Shown here one piece after another: positions 6,746 through 15,540 of a stretch of DNA of 60,242 nucleotides. Source of the stretch: Streptomyces malaysiense (GTDB lineage: Bacteria > Actinomycetota > Actinomycetes > Streptomycetales > Streptomycetaceae); the NCBI RefSeq assembly GCF_000980885.2, contig NZ_LBDA02000079.1, forward strand, positions 1 through 60,242, written 5' to 3'. The notes under the pieces were generated by a model, which made no database searches, was not told where the DNA came from, and was given only the letters and a program-made list of their open reading frames with translations. The first letter of the stretch is position 1. Each line of letters opens with the position of its first letter. Made by a program: the position numbers and the translations under genes.

Positions 6746-8299
6746 TCAGCTCCGGAACCCCAGCAGGCCGTGCAGGATCGACCCGCGCGAGGCCGTGGAC
6801 GCCGCCTTCGAGGCGAGCGGCACCGGGTCCGGGGACTTGGCGCAGACGGCGTCCGCCGGGCCGGAGGAGCGGGGTACCGCGCCGTCGGCGAGGTAGGCGG
6901 CGAGGTAGCCGTCCAGGCACGCGTTGCCGCTCAGGGTGATGCCGTGGTTGCCGCCGCCCTGTTCGACCACCAGGCTGGAGCCGGCCAGCAGACGGTGGGC
7001 CGCGACGCCGCCGGCGTACGGGGTGGCCGCGTCGTCCGTGGCCTGGAACAGCAGCGCCGGCGGCAGTTCGCCGTTGGCCACGTCCGGCTGCCGGGCGCGG
7101 TTCGCCGGCCAGAACAGGCACGGCGCGTTGTACCAGGCGTTGTTCCAGGCCATGAACGGCGACTTCTCGTGCACCGCCCACGCGTCCCGCCGCCAGCGCG
7201 CCCAGTCGCGCGGCCAGGCGGTGTCCCCGCACTGCACGGCCGTGTACACGCTGTAGCCGTTGTCGCCGGAGGAGTCCACGCCGGCGAACTCGTCGTACGC
7301 CCTCACCAGCGGCTCGGTCCTGCCGTCGTGGACGTAGGCGGCGAACGCCTCGGCGAGGTACGGCCAGTAGCCGTTGTAGTAGCCGCCCGGGATGAACGTG
7401 TCCTCCAGCTCGGCCGCGCCCACCTTCCCCCCGGCCGGTTTCTTCGCCAGGGCAGCCCGCATCGCGTACCACTCGGCCTCGACCTTCGCGGGGTCCTTGC
7501 CGAGCCCGTACGTCGCGTCGTACTTGGCGATCCAGGCCATCAGCGCGCGGTGCCGGTCGTCGAAGGCCCGCTCCTGGCCGATGTTGTCCGCGTACCAGAC
7601 CCCGGTCGGATCGACGATCGAGTCCAGCACCAGCCTGCGGACCCGGTCGGGATGCAGCTTGGCGTAGACCGCGCCGAGGTAGGTGCCGTACGAGTAGCCG
7701 AAGTAGCTGATCCGCGACGCGCCGAGGGCCTCGCGGATGCTGTCCATGTCCTGCGCGCTGCTGACGGTGTCCATGTACGGCAGCACGTCGCCGTACCGCT
7801 TGCCGCACTCCGCGGCGAAGGACCGGGCGCGCTCCAGGTTCGCCTGTTCGAGCGCGGACGTGTCCGGCACGGTGTCCGGGCGCACCGGCGCGAAGTGGCC
7901 GGGCGCGCAGTCGAGGGCCGGGCTGCTGTGGCCGACCCCGCGCGGGTCGAAGCCGATGACGTCGTACCGCGCCGCCACGTCCTTCGGCAGCGCCGAGGCC
8001 ACGAACCCGGCGAGCGTGCGCCCGCTGCCGCCGGGGCCGCCGGGGTTGACCAGCAGCGGGCCCTGGGAGGCCGCCGCGGTGTGCGGGACGCGGGACAGGG
8101 CGAGCGTGATGTGTTGGCCCGACGGTCTCGCGTGGTCCAGCGGCACATCGAGCGAGGCGCACTCGAGTGTCGGGTAGTCGTCGGTGGCGCACTTCTTCCA
8201 GGTGAGCGGCGCGGGCGCGGCGGCCCGCGCCGGCACCGTGGTGACCGAGCCCGCCAGGACGGCGGCGGCCGCGCACAGCACGGCTGCGCGTCTTCTCAT
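6746..8299 (-). CDS. Secreted alpha/beta-hydrolase, tripeptidyl aminopeptidase (Tap/SlpD) type
   Basis: This 517-aa protein starts with a clear signal peptide (MRRRAAVLCAAAAVLAGS, cut after ARA near residue 27). The alpha/beta-hydrolase fold follows with the oxyanion segment NPGGPGGSG, the DPRGVGHS motif, and the nucleophile Ser203 in GYSYGTYLG. The late Asp is in ATDDAATPY and the catalytic His in GGNHGITL; a TAP-like C-terminal domain is present. Known relatives remove N-terminal tripeptides or single residues outside the cell. GGAGG sits 6 nt before ATG 8299. An additional longer frame upstream lacks a ribosome-binding site. Confidence 0.9.
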   Translation of the reverse strand: MRRRAAVLCAAAAVLAGSVTTVPARAAAPAPLTWKKCATDDYPTLECASLDVPLDHARPSGQHITLALSRVPHTAAASQGPLLVNPGGPGGSGRTLAGFVASALPKDVAARYDVIGFDPRGVGHSSPALDCAPGHFAPVRPDTVPDTSALEQANLERARSFAAECGKRYGDVLPYMDTVSSAQDMDSIREALGASRISYFGYSYGTYLGAVYAKLHPDRVRRLVLDSIVDPTGVWYADNIGQERAFDDRHRALMAWIAKYDATYGLGKDPAKVEAEWYAMRAALAKKPAGGKVGAAELEDTFIPGGYYNGYWPYLAEAFAAYVHDGRTEPLVRAYDEFAGVDSSGDNGYSVYTAVQCGDTAWPRDWARWRRDAWAVHEKSPFMAWNNAWYNAPCLFWPANRARQPDVANGELPPALLFQATDDAATPYAGGVAAHRLLAGSSLVVEQGGGNHGITLSGNACLDGYLAAYLADGAVPRSSGPADAVCAKSPDPVPLASKAASTASRGSILHGLLGFRS

Positions 8300-8445
8300 G
8301 GGTCCTCCCGGGACGGAGAGGTCGAGCGGACCGCGCGATCGCGGTCCTCGCCGCATCGTCCCGATGCGGGGCCCCCGGAGAACGTGTTGTGCCGATAGTT
8401 GACCCTATTGCCCGCGCGAAGCCCTCGAACGCTCCCGAACGGGCG

Positions 8446-9492
8446 TCACATCAGGGTGAGCTGCGTCGGCTCGGCCGTCTCGGGGAGCGGCGCGGGCTGC
8501 GCCGTGCGGACCAGGCGGGCCGCGCCCGCCCGCGTGGGCCCGATGCCGTACTCCCGAGCCAGCTCGTGCACCTGACGGGTGATCCGGCGCTGGTACCAGG
8601 TCGGCGCGTAGGACCCCCCGGCGTACATCCGCTCGTAACGGCGCACCAGATCCGGGTGGTGCTCGGCCAGCCAGGCCATGAACCACTCCCGCGCGCCGGG
8701 CCGCAGATGCAGCACCAGCGGGGTCACCGAGGCCGCCCCGGCCGCCGCGACGGCCTCGACGGTCGCCCGCAGCTGCTCCGGACGGTCGCCGAGGAACGGG
8801 ATCACCGGCGCCATCAGGACGCCGCAGCCGATGCCGTGCTCGCCGAGGGCGCGTACGACGTCCAGCCGGCGTTCGGGCGCGGGCGTGCCCGGTTCCACGG
8901 TGCGCCACAGGCCGGTGTCCAGGAAGCCGACGGAGACCGAGATGCCGACGTCCGTCACCTCCGCCGCGCGCACCAGCAGGCCCAGGTCGCGCAGGATGAG
9001 CGTGCCCTTGGTCAGGATCGAGAACGGGTTCGCGTGCTCGGTGAGGGCGGAGATGATGCCCGGCATCAGCCGGTAGCGGCCCTCGGCGCGCTGGTAGCAG
9101 TCGACGTTGGTGCCCATCGCCACGTGGTCGCCGCGCCAGCGGCCGGAGCCCAGCTGGCGGCGCAGCACCTCCGGTGCGTTCACCTTGACCACGATCTGGG
9201 TGTCGAAACCGATGCCGGTGTCCAGATCCAGATAGCCGTGCGTCTTGCGCGCGAAGCAGTAGACACACGCGTGCGAACAGCCCCGGTACGGGTTCACCGT
9301 CCATTCGAACGGCATCCGGGAGGCGCCCGGCACCCGGTTGAGCACCGAGCGTGCCCGGACCTCGTGGAAGGTGGTCCCGCGGAATTCGGGCGTGTCGAAC
9401 GTACGGGTGGTCACGGCGTCCGCGCCGAACAGCGCGGCGTCGGGGACGCGGCCGTGTCCGGCGGGCTCGTCGGTGAGGTTGTCCCAGCGCAT
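8446..9492 (-). CDS. Radical-SAM protein, Rv2578c-like
   Basis: This 348-aa protein has the radical-SAM cluster motif Cx3Cx2C at C72, C76 and C79 (NPYRGCSHACVYCFA), followed by HGYLDLD, a KVNAPEVLRR stretch and the TIM-barrel region. That layout matches the Rv2578c family, often compared with spore photoproduct lyase-type radical-SAM proteins. It is presumed to bind a 4Fe-4S cluster and cleave S-adenosylmethionine; the substrate is not known. ATG 9492 has GAGGAGGGG just upstream. The promoter carries a LexA-type box (9527-9538), so DNA-damage induction is expected and a nucleic-acid repair role is plausible. Confidence 0.87.
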   Translation of the reverse strand: MRWDNLTDEPAGHGRVPDAALFGADAVTTRTFDTPEFRGTTFHEVRARSVLNRVPGASRMPFEWTVNPYRGCSHACVYCFARKTHGYLDLDTGIGFDTQIVVKVNAPEVLRRQLGSGRWRGDHVAMGTNVDCYQRAEGRYRLMPGIISALTEHANPFSILTKGTLILRDLGLLVRAAEVTDVGISVSVGFLDTGLWRTVEPGTPAPERRLDVVRALGEHGIGCGVLMAPVIPFLGDRPEQLRATVEAVAAAGAASVTPLVLHLRPGAREWFMAWLAEHHPDLVRRYERMYAGGSYAPTWYQRRITRQVHELAREYGIGPTRAGAARLVRTAQPAPLPETAEPTQLTLM

Positions 9493-9526
9493 GACCCCTC
9501 CTCGGTGGCGCTCGTCCGACACAATA

Positions 9527-9538
9527 GAACATCTGTTC
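9527..9538 (-). promoter_or_regulatory. LexA (SOS) box at the radical-SAM gene promoter
   Basis: GAACATCTGTTC matches the Gram-positive/actinobacterial SOS consensus GAAC-N4-GTTC and is a 5-bp inverted repeat. Reading the minus strand it is followed directly by TATTGT, a good -10, so bound LexA would block RNA polymerase. It lies 35 nt upstream of ATG 9492. Confidence 0.7.
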
Positions 9539-9554
9539 CCATGATCGTGCGTAC

Positions 9555-9596
9555 CCCGTCGCGCCCCGTCGCGCCCCGCCGGTCACCCCGTCGCGC
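9555..9596. repeat. Three copies of CCCGTCGCGC
   Basis: Copies at 9555-9564, 9565-9574 and 9587-9596 lie between the LexA box and the SRPBCC gene. No function is evident; slippage in a GC tract is possible. Confidence 0.5.
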
Positions 9597-9683
9597 CCCC
9601 GACACGCACCCCGATTTGGGCGGCCGGGACCCGGGATGGTTGGCTTTTCCCAATCCCGAGCAATCAGGTCCTGGAGGAACGCA

Positions 9684-10127
9684 ATGGCGCAGGTCGAGGC
9701 CACTACGGAGCGGGTCGTCGCGGCGGACGCGGAGAAGGTGCTCGACGCCCTCGCCGACTACCGCGGCACCCGGCGGAAGCTGCTGCCCGAGCAGTTCAGC
9801 GAGTACGAGGTGCGCGAGGGCGGCGACGGCGAGGGCACCCTCGTCCACTGGAAGCTCCAGGCCACCAGCAAGCGGGTGCGCGACTGCCTGCTGGAGGTGA
9901 GCGAGCCCACCGACGGCGAGCTGGTCGAGAAGGACCGCAACTCCTCCATGGTCACCACCTGGCGCGTCACCCCCGCCGGTGAGGGCAAGGCCCGCGTCGT
10001 CGTCACCAGCACCTGGAAGGGCGCCGGCGGCATCGGCGGCTTCTTCGAGCGGACCTTCGCGCCCAAGGGCCTCGGCCGCATCTACGACGCCGTGCTCGCC
10101 CGGCTCGCCACCGAGGTCGAGAAGTAG
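9684..10127 (+). CDS. SRPBCC (START/polyketide cyclase-like) protein
   Basis: This 147-aa protein fits one SRPBCC hydrophobic-cavity domain: an N-terminal strand VEATTERVVAADAEKVLDALADY, the central strands GTLVHWKLQATSK and SMVTTWRVTP, and the long C-terminal helix RIYDAVLARLATEVEK. Such proteins bind lipids or other hydrophobic ligands, or act as cyclases; nothing points to one ligand here. GGAGG lies 8 nt before ATG 9684. The upstream frame is open for 16 more codons without support. It stands alone and is followed by a hairpin. Confidence 0.85.
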   Translation: MAQVEATTERVVAADAEKVLDALADYRGTRRKLLPEQFSEYEVREGGDGEGTLVHWKLQATSKRVRDCLLEVSEPTDGELVEKDRNSSMVTTWRVTPAGEGKARVVVTSTWKGAGGIGGFFERTFAPKGLGRIYDAVLARLATEVEK

Positions 10128-10141
10128 CCCCAACCCCCGCA

Positions 10142-10184
10142 CGGTGAAGGGGCGTTGAGCCCTTCCAGGGGCGTCCCTTCACCG
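10142..10184 (+). terminator. Hairpin after the SRPBCC gene
   Basis: CGGTGAAGGG (10142-10151) pairs perfectly with CCCTTCACCG (10175-10184) across a 23-nt loop, 14 nt past the stop. There is no T-run. Confidence 0.5.
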
Positions 10185-10311
10185 GTTCGAGTGGAAGTCC
10201 CGCCCACCGGGAACCGCCCCGTAACTCACCGCTGTTGTTCGTAGTTGTCGCCTCGCGCGAGAAATTGCACGGGTACGACAGCCGCGATGACGGCGACGAG
10301 GGGAGCGGTAC

Positions 10312-12753
10312 GTGGGCGGGACGACTCTGGTGGATCACGACACGCTCGTGCTGCTGCCCGCGGCCCGCAGGGCACCCGCCGAGGGTGCCCCGCAGGAGCC
10401 CCCGACGGACGGCGCGGCGGGCGGCCCCGAAGCGCCGGTGCCCGGTCACTCGCTGAGCCCGCGCCGGGTGCGGCTGGTCTTCCTCGGGCTGATGCTGGCG
10501 ATGCTGTCGGCCGCCCTCGACCAGATGATCGTCGCCACCGCCCTGCCCAAGGTGGTCGGCGAACTCCACGGCCTGGACCGGATGTCCTGGGCGATCACCG
10601 CCTATCTGCTGACCTCCACCATCGGCCTGCCGCTGTACGGCAAGCTCGGCGACCTCTTCGGCCGCAAGGGCGTCTTCCTGTTCGCCATCGCGGTCTTCGT
10701 CGCCGGCTCCGCGCTCGCCGGACACGCGGGCGGCATGAACCAGCTGATCGCCTACCGCGCCCTGCAGGGCGCCGGCGCGGGCGGGCTCATGATCGGGGTA
10801 CAGGCGATCATCGCCGACATCGTGCCGCCCCGGCGGCGCGGCCGCTACATGGGCCTGATCGGGGCCGCCTTCGGAGTCGCCTCCGTCGCCGGCCCGCTGC
10901 TCGGCGGCTACTTCACCGATCATCTCTCCTGGCGCTGGTGCTTCTACGTCAACGTCCCCTTCGGGCTGGTCACGTTCGTCGTGGTCGCCGCCGTCCTCCG
11001 GCTGCCCAGGCCCGAAGCGCGCGGCCGCCTGGACGTGCTCGGCTTTTTGCTGCTCGCCGCCGCGTCGACGTGCCTGGTGCTGCTGACCAGTTGGGGCGGC
11101 ACCGAGTACGCGTGGGGCTCCCGGCAGATTCTCGGCCTCGGCGCGGGCGCCCTCGCCGCCACCGCGCTCTTCCTGGTCGCCGAGCGCTTCGCGGCCGAAC
11201 CCCTCATCCCGCTGCGGCTGTTCCGCGACCCCGTCTTCAACGTCACCGCTCTGGTCGGCCTCGTCATCGGTGTCGCCCTGTTCGGCGCCGCCGGCTACCT
11301 GCCGACCTTCCTCCAGATGGTCGACGGGGCCAGCGCCACCGGCTCCGGGCTGCTGATGCTGCCCATGACGGCCGGCATCGTCGTGGCCTCGCTGCTGTCC
11401 GGCCAGCTCATCAGCCACACCGGGCGCTACCGGATCTATCCCGTGCTCGGCGGCGCCGTCTCCGCCGTCGGCATGTGGCTGCTGTCCCGCCTCGACGCGG
11501 AAACCTCCCGGCTCCAGTACAGCGTCTGGATGGCCGTGCTCGGCGCGGGTATCGGCCTGGTGATGCCCGTGCTCGTCCTCGCCGTGCAGAACTCGGCGCG
11601 CCCCGCCGACCTCGGCACCGCCACCAGCGCCAGCAACTACTTCCGGCAGATCGGCGGCAGCGTGGGCGCCGCCGTCTTCGGCACCCTCTTCGCGAACCGG
11701 CTCGGACACGCCCTGCGCCGGGAGTTGCCCCCGCGCGCCGGGACCCGGCTGCCCGACCCCGAGTCCCTCACCCCGCAACTGGTCCACGCCCTGCCCCCGG
11801 CCCTGCGCGACGCCTACGTCCGCGCGTACGCCGACGCCATGCCCCGGATCTTCCTGTACCTGGTCCCGGTGCTCGTCCTCGGCCTCCTCGTCGCCTTCTT
11901 CCTCAAGGAGAAACCCCTGGTGTCCCACCACGCCACCGAATCCGACCCCGACAGCGCGCACACCTCCGTCCCCCATGCCCGTTCGCCCTACGCCGCCGGA
12001 ATCCCGGTGTGCGGCACCGTGCAGCACCCCGACGGCACCGTGGTGCCCCGCGCCGCGCTCACTCTCGTCGACGTCACCGGCCGGCAGATCGGCCGGGGCG
12101 CGAGCGGCGAGGACGGGCGGTACGCGCTGAGCACGCCCGGCTCCGGGTCGTACGTCCTGATCGCCGCCGCCGGCGGGCATCAGCCGCAGGCCGTCTCCGT
12201 CACCGTCGGCGAGCGGCCGGTGGAACTCGACGTCGTCCTCGGCGGCGCGGGACGACTCGCGGGCGGCGTGCTCACCGCCGACGGCAGCCCCGTACGGGAC
12301 GCCACCGTCACGCTGACCAATGTGCACGGCGAGGTCGTCGCCACCACCCGCAGCGGCCGCGAGGGCGGTTACGTCATCACCGAGCTGGTCGCGGGCGAGT
12401 ACACCCTCGCCGCCAGCGCCCCCGCGTTCCGCCCGGCCGCCCTCCCGGTCAGCGTGCAGGCGTCCCGGGAGACCCGGCAGGACGTCGAACTCGCGGGCGG
12501 CGCCGTGCTGCGGGGTGTCGTACGGGCGAGTGGCGGACGGGTCGTGGAGGACGCGCGGGTCACCCTTCTGGATGCCGCGGGCAACGTCGTGGACACCCTC
12601 ACCACCGGAGCGGACGGGGCCTTCCGGTTCGTGGACCTGTCCTCCGGCGAGTACACGGTCATCGCCGCGGGTTACCCGCCGGTCGCCACGGTGCTCCAGG
12701 TCGCGGGCGGGGGCCGGACGGAGCGGGATCTCCAGCTGGGGCACGAGGACTGA
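10312..12753 (+). CDS. DHA2-type MFS exporter fused to three Ig-like (carboxypeptidase-regulatory) repeats
   Basis: This 813-aa protein has about 14 membrane helices (residues 45-540) with DHA2/EmrB motifs: LDQMIVATALP in TM1, GKLGDLFGRKGVF after TM2, and RALQGAGAGGLM in TM4. It should export drugs or metabolites with proton antiport. From about residue 558 come three carboxypeptidase-regulatory-like domains, at 558-645, 648-728 and 732-808. Each has the VxGxV...GxPVxxAxVTL...G.Y.I plan and ends in a SGEYT-like strand. GTG 10312 follows GGGGAG. With 14 helices both termini should be cytoplasmic, an unusual place for these domains. Confidence 0.87.
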   Translation: MGGTTLVDHDTLVLLPAARRAPAEGAPQEPPTDGAAGGPEAPVPGHSLSPRRVRLVFLGLMLAMLSAALDQMIVATALPKVVGELHGLDRMSWAITAYLLTSTIGLPLYGKLGDLFGRKGVFLFAIAVFVAGSALAGHAGGMNQLIAYRALQGAGAGGLMIGVQAIIADIVPPRRRGRYMGLIGAAFGVASVAGPLLGGYFTDHLSWRWCFYVNVPFGLVTFVVVAAVLRLPRPEARGRLDVLGFLLLAAASTCLVLLTSWGGTEYAWGSRQILGLGAGALAATALFLVAERFAAEPLIPLRLFRDPVFNVTALVGLVIGVALFGAAGYLPTFLQMVDGASATGSGLLMLPMTAGIVVASLLSGQLISHTGRYRIYPVLGGAVSAVGMWLLSRLDAETSRLQYSVWMAVLGAGIGLVMPVLVLAVQNSARPADLGTATSASNYFRQIGGSVGAAVFGTLFANRLGHALRRELPPRAGTRLPDPESLTPQLVHALPPALRDAYVRAYADAMPRIFLYLVPVLVLGLLVAFFLKEKPLVSHHATESDPDSAHTSVPHARSPYAAGIPVCGTVQHPDGTVVPRAALTLVDVTGRQIGRGASGEDGRYALSTPGSGSYVLIAAAGGHQPQAVSVTVGERPVELDVVLGGAGRLAGGVLTADGSPVRDATVTLTNVHGEVVATTRSGREGGYVITELVAGEYTLAASAPAFRPAALPVSVQASRETRQDVELAGGAVLRGVVRASGGRVVEDARVTLLDAAGNVVDTLTTGADGAFRFVDLSSGEYTVIAAGYPPVATVLQVAGGGRTERDLQLGHED

Positions 12754-12906
12754 GCCGGCGCCCGCGCGGGTGCCGGGCCGCCGGCTGGTGCGATCATGTG
12801 AGAGCAATTCCCGGATTGCCACACATCGCCACCGGCCGTCGCCGTACCGTAGTGGCCAGCGGCACAGATCGTTTGCGAGCAGCCGTGGGGAGAAGGGGCC
12901 TGGGCC

Positions 12907-15435
12907 ATGGATCGTGCCAGCGAGCGGGACACGGCTCCCGGGCGCGGCGCCGCCGGCACCGAAGCGGGCCGGCTTCCGCTTGCCGTGATCGTCGTGGACC
13001 GTGACGGCCGGGTGTCCCACTGGAGCAGCGGGGCGCGGCGGTTGTTCGGCGTGGCCCGCGAGGAGGCCGTCGGACGCCCTGCGGGCGATCTGCTGCCGGT
13101 CACCGGCGCCCTCCCCGACCGACTCCGGGGCGACCCCGTGCCGGACGCCCGCGAGGCGTACGACGCGGAGCCGGACCACGGCGCCGCGGGGTACGCCGAC
13201 GACCTGGGGCCGGGCCCCGACCTGGAGGCGTCCCTCGGCGGACAGTCCTCCTTCGCCACGGCCGGCCGCGCCCGCCTCTTCGCACCCCGGCGACGGGAGA
13301 CGGACGACGAGCCGGAGCCCGGCCCTGAGCGGCTCGACGTGCTGTGGTGGGCCTACCCGTTGGTCGGCCCCGGACCCGCCCGGCTGCTGGTGCTCGCCGC
13401 CGACGCCGTCCGGCTGCGCGCGGAGCGCGGCTACGACGACGAGGCCGCCGAACGCATCGCGCCCGGCTTCGCCCGCCACACCGAGCTGCCGGCCTTCGAC
13501 GAACTGGAGCGCCGGCTGCCGGAGATCCTGCCCAACATGGGCCCTGGGCTCAGCGGCCGCATCGTCTCCCAGATCCTCGAACTGGGCTATCCCGTACTGG
13601 AGTTCAGCCAGTTCGAACGGGTCCCGGTGACCCCGTACTGGGGCGTGCCCCGCCGCCTGGGCCGCGCTCCAGCGGTAGCCGCCGAGAGCGTCGAAACGCG
13701 CCCGCGCCCGCCCGCGGTGACAGCCGTACCCCTCGGCGCCGAACGGGACCTGGAGTACGCCGCCGTCCGCGAGCGCCTCGAATTCCTCAACGAGGTCAGC
13801 TCCGGCATCGGCTCCTCGCTCGACCTCGGCGAGACCATCCGCGAGGTCACCAGCGCCGCCGTGCCCCGCTTCGCCGACTTCGCGGGCACCCATCTGCGCG
13901 CGGCCGTCCTCGCCGGCGAGGGCTTCCCGGACGGGCCGCCCGACGCCAGCACCGTCATGTTCCGGGTGTGGGTCGAGCACAACGACGAACCGGGCCGCTG
14001 GGACGACACGGTGCCGGTGGGCGAGGCCTTCGCCTTCCCCGAGCACACCCCGTTCCACCAGTGCATGGTCACCGGCGACCCGGTGCTCGTCCCGAAGGTC
14101 ACCGACGAACTGTCCGAGCGCATCTCCGGCGAGTTCGAGAAGCGCGACCTCAGGCCGCTGATCGGCGGCCGCTCGCTGCTGATCGTGCCGCTCAAGGCGC
14201 GTGATGTCGTCCTCGGATTCATGGTGCTGATGCGCCGCCCCGACCGGCCCGAGTTCGACGACATGGACCGCACCACCGGCGCCGAACTCGCCGCCCGCGC
14301 GGGCCTCGTGCTCGACAACGCGCGCATGTACACGTACCAGGAGAACGTCGCCGACACCCTCCAGGACGACATGCTCCCGCAGGTCACCCCGCGGATGGCC
14401 GGCTGCGACGTCGCCACCCGCTACCTTCCGGGCACCCGGCTCGGACGGATCGGCGGCGACTGGTTCGACACCATCAAACTGCCCGGCTCCCGTACCGCCC
14501 TGGTCGTCGGCGACGTCATGGGCCACGGCCTCCACTCGGCCGCGATGATGGGCCAGTTGCGCACCGCCGTGCAGACCATGGCCGCGATGGAGACCCCGCC
14601 GGTCCAGCTCCTGCGCAACCTGGACGACCTGGCCCGCCGGCTGGGCGACAACTACCTCGCCACCTGCCTGTACGCGGTCTACGATCCGATCCGCGGCGAG
14701 GTCACCCTCGCCAACGCCGGACACATCCCGCCGGTGGTGGTGCGCGCCGAGGACGGCAGCAGTGAGCTGCTCGACCTGCCGACGGGTGCGCCCATAGGCG
14801 TCGGCGGCGTCCCGTTCGAGGCGGTCCGGATCAGGGTCGCGCCCGGGGACCGGCTGGTGCTGTGCACCGACGGCCTGGTCGAGGTGCGCGGCTCGGACAT
14901 CGGCGAGGGCCTCGCCGCGCTCTGCGAGTCCGCCGCGCATCCCGCCGCCTCCATGGACGACGCCTGCGACACCATCATCCGCGCCCTCAACACCCACGGC
15001 GGCCGCAAGGACGACGTCGCCCTGCTGATGGCCCGGCTCAACGGCATCCCCGCCGAACACGTCGCCGAGTGGCGGCTCGACAACGAGCCCCGCGAGGTGG
15101 GCCGGGCCCGCCGCCTGGTTCGCGAGCAACTCCTCGCCTGGGGCCTGCCGGAGCCGGTGGAGACCGCCGAGCTGCTGGTGAGCGAGGTCGTCGGCAACGC
15201 CGTACGGCACGCCGAGGGAGACCGGATCGGGCTGCGGGTGGTACGCACCGACGCGTTGCTGTTCGAGGTCACCGACGAGGAGCCCACCCTGCCCGCGATG
15301 ATCGCCGCCGGCCCCCGTGACGAGTACGGGCGCGGGCTGCGCGTGGTCAGCAGGCTCGCCCGCGAATGGGGCGCGAGCGCCACCGGCCACCGCAAGACGG
15401 TCTGGTTCGAACAGTCGGTCACGGGCAGCCGCTGA
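12907..15435 (+). CDS. PAS-GAF-SpoIIE phosphatase with a C-terminal anti-sigma-type HATPase
   Basis: This 842-aa cytoplasmic regulator has an N-terminal PAS-like part (LAVIVVDRDGRVSHW, residues 25-75), a variable region, and a GAF domain (about 278-465). A PP2C/SpoIIE phosphatase follows (about 488-711, with GGDWFD and VVGDVMGHGL metal ligands and HGGRKDDVALL). Last is an RsbW-like HATPase (about 720-842, ETAELLVSEVVGNAVRHA and DEYGRGLRVV). It should dephosphorylate anti-anti-sigma factors and may itself bind or phosphorylate one, so it could switch a sigma factor from a sensed signal. ATG 12907 follows GGGGAGAAGGGG. The partners are not in the window. A 5-bp dyad GCAAT-N6-ATTGC lies at 12803-12818. 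Confidence 0.9.
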   Translation: MDRASERDTAPGRGAAGTEAGRLPLAVIVVDRDGRVSHWSSGARRLFGVAREEAVGRPAGDLLPVTGALPDRLRGDPVPDAREAYDAEPDHGAAGYADDLGPGPDLEASLGGQSSFATAGRARLFAPRRRETDDEPEPGPERLDVLWWAYPLVGPGPARLLVLAADAVRLRAERGYDDEAAERIAPGFARHTELPAFDELERRLPEILPNMGPGLSGRIVSQILELGYPVLEFSQFERVPVTPYWGVPRRLGRAPAVAAESVETRPRPPAVTAVPLGAERDLEYAAVRERLEFLNEVSSGIGSSLDLGETIREVTSAAVPRFADFAGTHLRAAVLAGEGFPDGPPDASTVMFRVWVEHNDEPGRWDDTVPVGEAFAFPEHTPFHQCMVTGDPVLVPKVTDELSERISGEFEKRDLRPLIGGRSLLIVPLKARDVVLGFMVLMRRPDRPEFDDMDRTTGAELAARAGLVLDNARMYTYQENVADTLQDDMLPQVTPRMAGCDVATRYLPGTRLGRIGGDWFDTIKLPGSRTALVVGDVMGHGLHSAAMMGQLRTAVQTMAAMETPPVQLLRNLDDLARRLGDNYLATCLYAVYDPIRGEVTLANAGHIPPVVVRAEDGSSELLDLPTGAPIGVGGVPFEAVRIRVAPGDRLVLCTDGLVEVRGSDIGEGLAALCESAAHPAASMDDACDTIIRALNTHGGRKDDVALLMARLNGIPAEHVAEWRLDNEPREVGRARRLVREQLLAWGLPEPVETAELLVSEVVGNAVRHAEGDRIGLRVVRTDALLFEVTDEEPTLPAMIAAGPRDEYGRGLRVVSRLAREWGASATGHRKTVWFEQSVTGSR

Positions 15436-15540
15436 GCCGGCGAGAGGCATCGGTACGTCCCGTGAAGGCGGCCGCCCCGCCCTTGCCCGCGCCCCGGTCC
15501 CCGCGATATCCCGATCACGGCAACCGATCTGGGAGAGCGC

